A model generated the notes under the pieces. That model made no database searches, was not told the DNA's origin, and saw only the letters and a program-made list of their open reading frames with translations. A DNA stretch of 64,000 nt from Prolixibacteraceae bacterium (GTDB lineage: Bacteria > Bacteroidota > Bacteroidia > Bacteroidales > Prolixibacteraceae). A program made the position numbers and the translations under genes. Of the stretch, positions 53,464 to 61,459 are shown one piece after another. The DNA is taken from the NCBI GenBank assembly GCA_003506435.1, contig DOAQ01000015.1, forward strand, positions 95,897-159,896. The letters are read 5' to 3'. The stretch's first letter is position 1. Each line of letters opens with the position of its first letter.

Positions 53464-54234
53464 ATGTACACGCACGAGGAACTGTATCAACTTCTTGAAG
53501 AAAAGGTAAAACGGTACAACCATCCCGGGTTCATCACTTCAGACCCGGTTCAGATACCGCGCCGGTTCTCGAAAAAAGAGAATATTGAAATCGCAGGGTT
53601 TCTGGCAGCAACCATCGCCTGGGGGCAGCGACCTGTCATCATCAAAAATGCGCATCGACTGATGCAGGGAATGGACAACAATCCATATCAATTTTTACTG
53701 GACACCACCGAGGCTGACTGGCTGCATCTGGCCGATTTCAAACACCGCACATTCAATTCTGCCGACCTGTTTTTCTTTCTGAAATCGCTTCAAAATATTT
53801 ACAAAAATCATGGCGGGCTGGAGCAGGTTTTTACGGAAGGCTATCAATCGGATCAAACTGTTTTTTCGGCATTGACCCATTTCCGCAGAATATTCTTTGA
53901 AATTGACTCGCCGCACCGCACCCAAAAGCACATTTCAGATGTTTCGAAGAACTCGTCGGCCAAACGGTTGAACATGTTTCTCCGCTGGATGGTTCGCAAC
54001 GATAATGCCGGAGTCGATTTTGGGCTGTGGAAAAATGTTCCGTCATCGGCATTGATGCTGCCACTGGATGTACATACCGGAAATATTTCGCGCCAGCTCG
54101 GACTGTTGCAACGAACACAAAACGACTGGAAAGCAGTGGTTGAAGTGACTTCACGCCTGGCTGAATTCGATCCAACCGACCCGGTCAAATACGATTTTGC
54201 CCTGTTCGGGATGGGAGTGTTTGATAATTTTTAA
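53464..54234 (+). CDS. TIGR02757/DUF2400-family protein with an altered 3' end
   Basis: A 256-residue cytoplasmic protein of the TIGR02757 family: RYNHPGFITSDPVQIPRRFS (about 18-37), EIAGFLAATIAWGQRPVIIK, LNMFLRWMVRND and LPLDVHTGNISRQLGLL, ending with DPTDPVKYDFALFGMGVFDN. Its function is unknown; the helix-hairpin-like features suggest a nucleic-acid or repair role, but this is weak. The last 54 bases (54181-54234) have a second, diverged copy 1.87 kb downstream at 56052-56099, beyond the hipBA genes. This suggests that something was inserted at the gene's 3' end and supplied a replacement terminus. Confidence 0.88.
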   Translation: MYTHEELYQLLEEKVKRYNHPGFITSDPVQIPRRFSKKENIEIAGFLAATIAWGQRPVIIKNAHRLMQGMDNNPYQFLLDTTEADWLHLADFKHRTFNSADLFFFLKSLQNIYKNHGGLEQVFTEGYQSDQTVFSALTHFRRIFFEIDSPHRTQKHISDVSKNSSAKRLNMFLRWMVRNDNAGVDFGLWKNVPSSALMLPLDVHTGNISRQLGLLQRTQNDWKAVVEVTSRLAEFDPTDPVKYDFALFGMGVFDNF

Positions 54235-54237
54235 TTT

Positions 54238-55533
54238 CTATCTTTTTACAAGCAAGGTTTTATTAATGGCATCACGCAGCTTTGTATCTACCTTTACTTC
54301 ATCTGCATAATTATTCCAGTTCGTAACGGATTCAGTAACTCTGGCAATAATTTGTTTTCCTTTTTTAATATTCATTTGTTTTCCTACCGACAAAAGATCA
54401 TCCGCATTAATGTTATCTCTTTTCCCGTTTATCGTCAGCGACTGGCTACTAACCCAGGGGCTGTCTGGCCGGTAAGCGTGACAAATATCAAAAGCAGGTG
54501 AAAGTTTCCATTTGCTGGTTTTATCCATTAAAAAAGCAAAGTTTTTAGTATGATCATCACAATTACGTGCAAGTACATTAAAAACCATTCTGGAGAACAT
54601 CTGCTCTGCTTCAGGATAAGGCAAACCCAACATACGCATGGTTTCAAATAGTTGTTCATAGGCGAAATACCCCACCATAGTAAAATCAAAATGTCTCATG
54701 GCACAAAAACTTTGCATGTGGATTTTATTACCATCGTCATCCCGGTCAAAACGCCTGGTCATAAAGTGTGCCCTGCCGTTTTCTTCATACAATTGGCATT
54801 CCGTCATTTCAATTCCAGCCTCTTTAGCCATAAGATGATACGCCATTTCTACTCTTCCATAACCATTTGATATGCCAAATTGGTTATCTGTAACACCATC
54901 AAATTTCAATATCCAGTATGTAAAACCTCTAGGCGCTTTTACTTGTCCGCTTCGTACTTCCTTTGTCTTTGTGTTAAATGCAATTATAGCTTTTGCTCTT
55001 GCTCCGCCAGCCGAAGTTCCAATTCTTAATATATCGGTTAAAGCGGCTTGTTCATCATGAGATAAATCGGTTTGAAATTGCTCTCGTGTATTGAGTATTT
55101 TATTGGCTGTCGAAACCAGATTGTCCAGTTCTATTTTGCTGGTCCTTTTGGCTTCTTCCCGTATTAACGGTTCAACTTCTAATGCCCCCATGCCACGCTT
55201 GCCAATAAAACACAACGTCTCTCTTGGAGTTAGATTTACTCTGCCTTGTGTTGCAAGCCATGCGTTAATCAGCGCATTACCATATTTATCGGGTAGCATA
55301 TCTGCCAGAAGTCCAGGTAAGCCCCGGAATGTTGAGGTTGAACCTTTGTTTTCAGCAAACGCATAAACTCTTCTTCCGGATTGGTTTAAGGGCATCATAA
55401 TGGGTGATACATCCCATTGGGTAGTTAAAAATTTTGAGTCAAACTCAAACATTCCAATCTCCTCTCTTTCAGACCAAGCGACAGCGCCTACTATTTGATC
55501 CCAAAGTTTAATTATTGCAGTTCTTTCATCCAT
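54238..55533 (-). CDS. hipA: HipA-family serine/threonine kinase toxin
   Basis: A 431-residue HipA. The N-terminal HipA domain has EIGMFEFDSKFLTTQWDVSP and FRGLPGLLADMLPDKYGNAL; the kinase part has GTSAGGARAKAIIAF (P-loop-like Gly-rich, about 174-188), YWILKFDG (ATP lysine), ARNCDDHTKNFAFLMD (catalytic Asp and Asn, about 323-338) and WKLSPAFDICHAY (metal Asp). HipA kinases phosphorylate targets such as glutamyl-tRNA synthetase and induce dormancy. The ATG at 55533 overlaps the hipB stop by one base (TAATG). It ends three bases from the convergent TIGR02757 stop. Confidence 0.92.
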   Translation of the reverse strand: MDERTAIIKLWDQIVGAVAWSEREEIGMFEFDSKFLTTQWDVSPIMMPLNQSGRRVYAFAENKGSTSTFRGLPGLLADMLPDKYGNALINAWLATQGRVNLTPRETLCFIGKRGMGALEVEPLIREEAKRTSKIELDNLVSTANKILNTREQFQTDLSHDEQAALTDILRIGTSAGGARAKAIIAFNTKTKEVRSGQVKAPRGFTYWILKFDGVTDNQFGISNGYGRVEMAYHLMAKEAGIEMTECQLYEENGRAHFMTRRFDRDDDGNKIHMQSFCAMRHFDFTMVGYFAYEQLFETMRMLGLPYPEAEQMFSRMVFNVLARNCDDHTKNFAFLMDKTSKWKLSPAFDICHAYRPDSPWVSSQSLTINGKRDNINADDLLSVGKQMNIKKGKQIIARVTESVTNWNNYADEVKVDTKLRDAINKTLLVKR

Positions 55534-55883
55534 TACCAATCTGACTTAGGTTTTTTATTTTCCTGTTTTACACTTGTGGCTCTTTTGCGTTTTTCCTGCT
55601 CTAATTTTGCAAGTTGTAAGGGGCTTATTTGAGTAGTTACCTTCAACCCGTCCAGCACATGCAAACTATTTAATGCCCTCAATATTTGTATCAGAGTGAT
55701 AACGTTTAAGTTTTTTTTGCCTGATTCAATTGCCGTTAGTGTTCTGCGGGTTATTCCAGCCTCAAAAGCTAAATCGTTTTGGGTTTTATTAAGCTCTAAA
55801 CGAGTATGTTTTATAAACACAGCTATTTTCTCAGCAATTGCAACATCACTCATTTTTCTCCAATCATAACCATTGTTTTCCAT
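55533..55883 (-). CDS. hipB: HipB-like XRE-family antitoxin
   Basis: A 116-residue protein with an XRE helix-turn-helix at about 22-75: KHTRLELNKTQNDLAFEAGI then TRRTLTAIESGKKNLNVITL, and a basic C-terminal tail (EQEKRKRATSVKQENKKPKS). HipB binds its operator and neutralises HipA by holding it in an inactive complex. It is first in the bicistronic unit and translationally coupled to hipA, the usual order. The basic tail is longer than in E. coli HipB. Autoregulation through an upstream palindrome is expected. Confidence 0.9.
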   Translation of the reverse strand: MENNGYDWRKMSDVAIAEKIAVFIKHTRLELNKTQNDLAFEAGITRRTLTAIESGKKNLNVITLIQILRALNSLHVLDGLKVTTQISPLQLAKLEQEKRKRATSVKQENKKPKSDW

Positions 55884-55891
55884 TGTTTACA

Positions 55892-55903
55892 ATCAAGTTT
55901 GAT
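55892..55903. promoter_or_regulatory. candidate HipB operator
   Basis: ATCAAGTTTGAT: arms ATCAA/TTGAT around GT, eight bases before the hipB ATG. Position and symmetry fit autorepression by HipB. Only one such palindrome was seen. Confidence 0.4.
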
Positions 55904-56051
55904 ATTAAAGCGAGGCTAAGTTACTTATTATTTAAATTAAAAATCTTTAAAATGAGAACTTTTATACTCATTAACATCTAAATAGAACATTAATGAGTAC
56001 TTTATTTCTCCTTAATTGTATTTTATGTGTCTGATCAGATAATTTCAATAT

Positions 56052-56099
56052 CCGGTCAAATATGATTTTGCACTGTTCGGAATGGGGATTTTCGAATAA
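56052..56099 (+). pseudogene. orphan 3' end of a TIGR02757-family gene
   Basis: Sixteen codons, PVKYDFALFGMGIFE plus TAA, in the frame and strand of the TIGR02757 gene and nearly the same as its own last residues (PVKYDFALFGMGVFDNF). It has no start and no upstream coding similarity. It is the displaced terminus left when the hipBA segment was inserted, or the remains of a duplicated gene. Confidence 0.7.
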
Positions 56100-56205
56100 A
56101 ATTGTACTCCGGCGATCAACAAATTCCATCTCCAAAGTACTTTCTCCTTAAAATTAAATACTTTAGCAAGCTGGCTAGATTATAGGATTCAGCCCCATAA
56201 AAGCT

Positions 56206-58083
56206 ATGAAAATAAACAACTATCTATTCCGGGGTTTTATTATTCCCGCATTTCTTTTGTCGTTTTTTGCCTGTGTGTATGAACCGGGTGAATTTTCAGA
56301 AACAAAGATCGATCCCCCATCAGAAACAGGAGATACATTGTTTGTGAAACTGAATAATTCAATGGATGTAATTTATATCGGATGGGTAACCAACTTCACC
56401 TACCAGATCACAGGAACAGACAATCAGATTTATTCGGTTGAAATAACTTTTGAAGGTCAGCAACTTGACCATTTTATAAATGAATCGGGGCAAACCATGA
56501 GTTTTACCTTGAACCCGGCTTCGTACTCCGACGGCTATCATGAGCTGCATATCAGCATCATCACAGCCACAGGAACCGGCAGCATTGCCGACAAAGTTGG
56601 CGCTGAAGGGTACATTTATGAGCTTTCGTGGCCGGTAGTGATCGACAAAAAAATTCCGGACAATGTGAACGACTATAAAATAACTGCGGAACGTACTGAA
56701 AAAGGAATCAGGCTGAACTGGACAACCTTTAACCATGCCAATTTTCAATCGTACCAGATTGCCCGGCAGACTCCTCCTTACGAGATGGAAGCCGTCGCCA
56801 TAACAACAATCTACGATCCGCTAACCAGCAGTTTTCTGGATACAACTTTTTACGAAGGACAGGCATTGAGTTACACTTTGTGGATCAATACCCCGGCAGG
56901 GAAATTTGTGAGTAACGGAATTTGGGTTCACGATAAACTGACCGGGCTGAAGGCCGAATGGCATCCCGACGGAACGGTTGATTTTAGCTGGGATAAAACT
57001 ATATGTCCTGCGGCGTTCGGAAATTATTACGTGTACTCCGGTTTCGATTACAGCAATTTCACGGAAGAATATTTGATCAGTGATCCGGAGAAAAACTACG
57101 TTCAGTTGCAAAAAGCAGGAATGGGGACGGACCTTCACATTTTTCTGAAATTTTTACCCAAAGGAATGAGCAAAGAGCAGGCCAACCAGTTTGCGTATCA
57201 GGAATTCCGGTTAATGGCCCCTCCGATATTACCGCAGCACCAAAAAGCATTCAACGTTCCCCGACAGGATTATTTGCTGCTCTTTACTGAAAAGACGATA
57301 TATAAGTACGATCCTGTAACGATGGAGACAATAAGTTCTTTGCCGGTTACCATCACCTCCGATTGGTACGCTGCGGTTAGTAACGACGGGCAATACTTCG
57401 TCTATTATTCCAAACCGAAATTTGTTGTCCGGAAAACGTCCGATTGGTCGGTAGTGAACGAATGGGAAGATGTTGATGCAGGCGAACTCAATCATTTTAT
57501 AACGTCGTGCAGCCTGTCGGACAATGGAAAACTGGCCGCATTGGACGGAAACGGAAAATTGAATCTGTATCAGATAAATACCGGCGAATTGCTGGTCTCC
57601 GGCAATTTGAAGATAGACGAACTGAATCCCCGAAAATGTATTTTATCGCCTGATGGAACAAAGATCATTGCAATGGTAGATTATTGGTACAACAAGGCAG
57701 TATACTACACATTAACAAATAATAGATGGAACGAAACAGGACAGGCAACCCTTCCGACAACTGATATTTTCTATACAGCAGACGGGCAACAGGTGGTAAT
57801 AGCCGGATACAATCAGGTACAGCTCCGGAATGTTCACGATTTTTCGATGGTAACAAGTTACACGATGCAGGATGGTTATTTCAGAACGGTGGACAAAGAC
57901 AACGGGCGCTTTTTGTGGGACCCTGCAACCGGCAATAGTTACAGCAATTTACTTGTTAATCTGAAAACAGGCGAGGCGCTTACAAGTATTATTGTCGGTC
58001 AAAGTTATTCGAAATGCCTTTCCGGTAATCACATCATCAGTGCATCCGGTCATCAATTGAATTTTCCAAATCCAAAAGAATAA
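56206..58083 (+). CDS. lipoprotein with fibronectin-III-like and propeller domains
   Basis: A 625-residue lipoprotein (lipobox FFAC near residue 23). After a beta-rich domain (about 50-140) comes a fibronectin-III-like part (about 155-230, RLNWTTFNHANFQSYQIARQ) and then, from about 355, a WD-like propeller (FVVRKTSDWSVVNEWEDVDA; CILSPDGTKIIAMVDYW; QLRNVHDFSMVTSY). No catalytic motif is seen. It is followed after four bases by an outer-membrane barrel protein, and the pair may form a surface complex. Family membership beyond the folds is unknown. Confidence 0.65.
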   Translation: MKINNYLFRGFIIPAFLLSFFACVYEPGEFSETKIDPPSETGDTLFVKLNNSMDVIYIGWVTNFTYQITGTDNQIYSVEITFEGQQLDHFINESGQTMSFTLNPASYSDGYHELHISIITATGTGSIADKVGAEGYIYELSWPVVIDKKIPDNVNDYKITAERTEKGIRLNWTTFNHANFQSYQIARQTPPYEMEAVAITTIYDPLTSSFLDTTFYEGQALSYTLWINTPAGKFVSNGIWVHDKLTGLKAEWHPDGTVDFSWDKTICPAAFGNYYVYSGFDYSNFTEEYLISDPEKNYVQLQKAGMGTDLHIFLKFLPKGMSKEQANQFAYQEFRLMAPPILPQHQKAFNVPRQDYLLLFTEKTIYKYDPVTMETISSLPVTITSDWYAAVSNDGQYFVYYSKPKFVVRKTSDWSVVNEWEDVDAGELNHFITSCSLSDNGKLAALDGNGKLNLYQINTGELLVSGNLKIDELNPRKCILSPDGTKIIAMVDYWYNKAVYYTLTNNRWNETGQATLPTTDIFYTADGQQVVIAGYNQVQLRNVHDFSMVTSYTMQDGYFRTVDKDNGRFLWDPATGNSYSNLLVNLKTGEALTSIIVGQSYSKCLSGNHIISASGHQLNFPNPKE

Positions 58084-58087
58084 ACTT

Positions 58088-58810
58088 ATGAGTTCAAAAT
58101 ATTTTATTCTGATTTTTATTTTATTTTTTCCTTTATCGCTGCTTGCGCAGGAAGAGGAAAAAGAAAAGAAAACAAGCTTTTCAGTCATGTCCGGTTTTGG
58201 CACCTACTCTATGGGCAGTCTGAAAGACTTCAACGACAATGTTGTTCGTGAAGCAGTTCCCTTCGATTTACGAACCATCGATAATTTTGAACCCAACATT
58301 TATTTCACAGCGTCGCTGATGCAGCGACTGGGGTCGTCGTTTCGCCTCGGGCTAAATTACCAGTTTCACTCGACCGGTTCACGGCTGGGGCAAAAAGATT
58401 ATTCGGGGATTTACACTTTTGATATAATCATGAAAAGTCATTCACTGGCCTTTGAACCGGAAATTTTATTATCCGGAAAATCGAAGATTAAACTGTACTC
58501 CAACTGGTTGTTCGGGCTTTCTCTTACAGATATCGAAACAAAGGAAATAATGAGTCTGACGGACTATGAACAGAATTACGACGAGAATTTTGCATCACTC
58601 GCTCCCTTCATGCAACCTTCTTTTAAACTGAAAATTTCCGTACTGAAGAATGTCGAATGGGTGAGTGTGCTGGGCGGATGCATCGATTTTGGCGGCGCCA
58701 TTCATTTGGATGGGGAAAAAGATGCCAAACTGGAAATGAACGGAGATCCTGTAAAAACTTCATGGTCGGGACTGCGGGTGCAAACCGGACTGGAAATAGC
58801 TGTTTTTTAG
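58088..58810 (+). CDS. outer-membrane beta-barrel protein
   Basis: A 240-residue protein with a signal peptide (to about 20, LSLLAQEE) and alternating amphipathic strands (FRLGLNYQFHSTGSRL; HSLAFEPEILLSGKSKIKLY; ending VQTGLEIAVF), fitting an 8-10-strand barrel. It shows no OmpA-like peptidoglycan domain. The start is four bases after the stop of the propeller lipoprotein gene, so they are one operon and probably work together at the surface. No family name can be supported. Confidence 0.65.
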   Translation: MSSKYFILIFILFFPLSLLAQEEEKEKKTSFSVMSGFGTYSMGSLKDFNDNVVREAVPFDLRTIDNFEPNIYFTASLMQRLGSSFRLGLNYQFHSTGSRLGQKDYSGIYTFDIIMKSHSLAFEPEILLSGKSKIKLYSNWLFGLSLTDIETKEIMSLTDYEQNYDENFASLAPFMQPSFKLKISVLKNVEWVSVLGGCIDFGGAIHLDGEKDAKLEMNGDPVKTSWSGLRVQTGLEIAVF

Positions 58811-58896
58811 TGCTCAATTATTTTATCGTTTCCTTCATTCCCAAACATCTGATGAATTAATACAAAGAAACATTTTCTTTCGTTTTTTTGATTTTT

Positions 58897-58904
58897 TATC
58901 TTTG
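58897..58904 (+). promoter_or_regulatory. -7 element of the AraC-family gene
   Basis: TATCTTTG, exact TAnnTTTG, 29 bases before the ATG at 58933. The upstream stretch is T-rich without a clear -33 TTTG. Confidence 0.45.
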
Positions 58905-58932
58905 AGAGGCAATCAAATCTCAATGTTTTCCA

Positions 58933-59793
58933 ATGGAGGAGTGTTCCACATACAACTTTTATAAAACCAAATACGGCTGCGAATTGCTGATCGATTTAAT
59001 CCGGTTGGAAACATTGGAACCATACCTTCGCCGCGACCCAAAACATTGCCTCACGTATTACGACATTACTTTCGTTCTTGAAGGAGAAGGAACTTTTGTG
59101 ATCGACGGGCAGGAATTCCCGGTCTGCCAGAACCAGCTTTATTTCACAACTCCCGGTCAGTTGCGCGAATGGAAAATTGAGACAATACCCCGTGGGCTGA
59201 TCCTAATTTTTGAAGAAGAGTTTCTCTGCAATTTTTTCAACGACTTTCAGTTCGTTCAAAACCTCTCCTTCTTTTCGGCTGAGATACATTCTTCCAACCT
59301 TTTTTTGTCCGAAGAACAGGGGCATTATCTGGAAGCGATTTTTCTTCAGATTGAGAATGAAATTTCAGAAAAAAAAGACAAACACATGCTCCGAGCCTTG
59401 CTCTACCAAGCGCTGGCATGGCTTAACAGCGCGTATCGTTCGGCGTATCATTCTTCGGAAAAAGGTACCGCAAGTGGACGGATTTTCCAGTTCCGCCAAT
59501 TAGTCGAACAGCATTTCAGACAACAACATTCCGTGCATTTTTATGCCAACGGGTTATGTATTACTTCCGGCCACCTGAACGATCTGGTCAGGAAGCAGTA
59601 TGCCGTTTCCGCCAAACAATACCTGCAAAACCGGCTTATTATCGAAGCCAAACGCCTGTTGCTTTCCACCGATTACCCGGTTTCTGAAATTGCCTGGCAA
59701 CTAAATTTTCAGGATTCGTCGTATTTTATTCGCTTGTTTCATTCCCAAACGGGAATCTCCCCCCTGGCTTTCCGAAAAAAGCACAATCCATGA
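58933..59793 (+). CDS. AraC-family transcriptional regulator
   Basis: A 286-residue regulator with an N-terminal cupin sensor (about 30-115: TYYDITFVLEGEGTFVIDGQ, LYFTTPGQLREWKI) and a C-terminal pair of helix-turn-helix motifs (about 190-285: FYANGLCITSGHLNDLVRKQ, VSEIAWQLNFQDSSYFIRLF). The final KKHNP is typical. The target and ligand are unknown. It is followed 84 bases later by a secreted NTF2-like protein on the same strand, which could be its target gene. Confidence 0.9.
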   Translation: MEECSTYNFYKTKYGCELLIDLIRLETLEPYLRRDPKHCLTYYDITFVLEGEGTFVIDGQEFPVCQNQLYFTTPGQLREWKIETIPRGLILIFEEEFLCNFFNDFQFVQNLSFFSAEIHSSNLFLSEEQGHYLEAIFLQIENEISEKKDKHMLRALLYQALAWLNSAYRSAYHSSEKGTASGRIFQFRQLVEQHFRQQHSVHFYANGLCITSGHLNDLVRKQYAVSAKQYLQNRLIIEAKRLLLSTDYPVSEIAWQLNFQDSSYFIRLFHSQTGISPLAFRKKHNP

Positions 59794-59877
59794 AAAATAC
59801 TGTTTTCTCCCCCTTTCGTCCGGTCAGGGTTTGGATAGTATCCAGTACTTTTGACCGTGAAACCAATTCGTTAAGTT

Positions 59878-60324
59878 ATGAGAAAAATAATTGCAATCTT
59901 CATTTTAATTCACACAACAATGGTTTATGCACAGGAAAAAATGACCGTTCAGGAGAAAATTATCGGGTTGGAAAAAGCAGCCCTCGAACGGTGGAATCAC
60001 GGAGACCCAACCGGATTTCTCGAATTGTCGGCAACGGATGTTGTTTATTTCGACCCTTCTATTGAAAAACGAATTGACGGGCTGGAAGCGCTGACTAAAC
60101 TTTACGAACCAGCCAAAGGGCAGATACAGGTTGACCGTTATGAAATGATTAATCCGTTGGTTCAGGCAACAGGAGAAATGGCCGTTCTGACATACAATCT
60201 GCAATCCTATGTCAATGACAAAGTTCATAAATGGAATTGTACCGAAGTATTCCGGCATGAACCCGACGGGAAATGGCAAATTATACAGACACACTGGTCG
60301 CCGACCCAACCTGCGTTGAAATAA
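59878..60324 (+). CDS. secreted NTF2-like/DUF4440 protein
   Basis: A 148-residue protein with a signal peptide (1-19, IAIFILIHTTMVYAQE) and one NTF2-like cone-shaped domain: ALERWNHGDPTGFLELSATD, VVYFDPSIEKRIDGLEAL, MAVLTYNLQSYV and WQIIQTHWSPTQP. This matches SnoaL/DUF4440-like proteins, which may bind or isomerise small molecules. No catalytic set can be assigned. It follows the AraC regulator. Confidence 0.75.
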   Translation: MRKIIAIFILIHTTMVYAQEKMTVQEKIIGLEKAALERWNHGDPTGFLELSATDVVYFDPSIEKRIDGLEALTKLYEPAKGQIQVDRYEMINPLVQATGEMAVLTYNLQSYVNDKVHKWNCTEVFRHEPDGKWQIIQTHWSPTQPALK

Positions 60325-60485
60325 GAAGCTCTCTGTTTATGAAAATATGGAAAGAGGTTGTCGTCTAAAAAAACAATTCTGTTTATCGGCAAATTGAAAT
60401 CATAAAAATACTACCTTGCATGGGTAATAAAGGAACCCTGACCTTACGTTATAAACAAAAAAATAACCGTTCAAACCCATGTAAT

Positions 60486-61388
60486 ATGATAGATATTGAC
60501 CAATTGGACGACACGTTCAGCATTGAAGGCGAAGTAGGATTTGCAGAACTGGAATACGATCTGGCTTTTGTAACCGTATCGAACAAGTATGCCGACGCCG
60601 ACATTTGCCTTTACGGGGCGCATGTCACCAGTTTCAGACCTCACAACACAATGGATATATTGTGGATGAGCCCGCAAAGCAATTTTCAGGTAGGTTTTCC
60701 CATTCGGGGTGGCATTCCGGTTTGTTTCCCGTGGTTTGGCCCAAACAAAACTGACCCCGAAAAACCGATGCACGGGTTTGGCCGTCTGATGTACTGGGAT
60801 GTTGCAGAAACAGCTTCGTTGCCCAGCGGTGAAACGCTGGTACGCCTGCAACTCTGCTCTTCAGAAGAAACAAAAGCCTACTGGCCGCACGATTTTCGCG
60901 CCGAAATGAGTATCACCGTGGGACGCACCCTGACCACAACCCTGAAAGTAAGCAATACTTCGGGCGAACCGTTTGAATATACCTGCGCGCTGCATTCGTA
61001 TTTCAATTTGTCGCTGATCGATAATATTTCGATTACCGGTCTGCAAAACACCGCTTATCACAATCAGCTTGACGGAAGCGACGGTTTTCAGGACACCGAA
61101 AAACTTGAAATAGCCCAGCCCGAAACCCGGCATTATTACAATACCGAGGCAACTTGCGTAATTGAAGATCCTGTATTCAGAAGAAATATTCGCGTGGAAA
61201 AATCGGGAAGTAAAATAACAACCGTTTGGAATCCCGGGGAAGAATTCTGCTTAAAAATGGTCGACTTGCCCGACGATGGCTACCAGACATTTGTTTGCGT
61301 GGAAACAGTAAATGCGTTCGAAGATGTAATCCGTGTTGCTCCGGGAGAATCGCACGAAACAACCGTCATTATTGGGTTGGAAGAATAA
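60486..61388 (+). CDS. D-hexose-6-phosphate mutarotase (YeaD-like)
   Basis: A 300-residue galactose-mutarotase-fold enzyme: LYGAHVTSFRPHNTMDILWM, GGIPVCFPWFGPN (about 77-89), KPMHGFGRLMYWDV with catalytic His, ALHSYFNLS (about 184-192) and a late Glu (GEEFCLKMVDLP; VCVETVN). YeaD-type enzymes interconvert alpha and beta anomers of hexose-6-phosphates such as glucose-6-phosphate. I chose the ATG at 60486 over a longer frame from 60420 because homology starts there. It precedes a metallophosphoesterase and gapA, giving a loose carbohydrate-metabolism neighbourhood. Confidence 0.88.
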   Translation: MIDIDQLDDTFSIEGEVGFAELEYDLAFVTVSNKYADADICLYGAHVTSFRPHNTMDILWMSPQSNFQVGFPIRGGIPVCFPWFGPNKTDPEKPMHGFGRLMYWDVAETASLPSGETLVRLQLCSSEETKAYWPHDFRAEMSITVGRTLTTTLKVSNTSGEPFEYTCALHSYFNLSLIDNISITGLQNTAYHNQLDGSDGFQDTEKLEIAQPETRHYYNTEATCVIEDPVFRRNIRVEKSGSKITTVWNPGEEFCLKMVDLPDDGYQTFVCVETVNAFEDVIRVAPGESHETTVIIGLEE

Positions 61389-61419
61389 TCAATGCGTTAG
61401 GCCGGACTATTGATATATG

Positions 61420-61431
61420 GATTGCAATCCG
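61420..61431. repeat. 12-base perfect palindrome upstream of the metallophosphoesterase
   Basis: GGATTGCAATCC is a perfect palindrome, 29 bases before the ATG at 61460 and 32 bases after the mutarotase stop. It could be a regulator site; the inference is weak. Confidence 0.35.
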
Positions 61432-61459
61432 ACCAGCCTGAGGTAATAAAGAGAAAAAC

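Larger units (their letters stand above)
54235..56051. mobile_element. putative hipBA insertion bracketed by duplicated gene 3' ends
   Basis: The segment between the two copies of the TIGR02757 gene end holds only hipA, hipB and about 170 AT-rich bases. The left copy (54181-54225) and right copy (56052-56096) match at 37 of 45 bases, and the first eight differences are mostly silent codon changes. Similarity stops abruptly upstream of CCGGTC in both. That is how elements behave that integrate at, and rebuild, a gene's 3' end. No integrase or transposase is present, so mobility must have been in trans or since lost. Boundaries are approximate. Confidence 0.5.
55884..56205. other. intergenic region between hipB and the lipoprotein gene
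   Basis: About 320 bases without a complete gene. It holds a candidate hipB operator (55892-55903), an AT-rich stretch to 56051, the orphan 3' end of the TIGR02757 gene (56052-56099) and about 100 bases that must include the promoter of the lipoprotein gene at 56206. No other structure was recognised. Confidence 0.6.

Noticed and set aside
54181..56099. The TIGR02757 end copies as transposon target-site duplications
   Set aside because: They are 45 bases of coding sequence differing at synonymous positions, far longer and more diverged than target duplications made at insertion.
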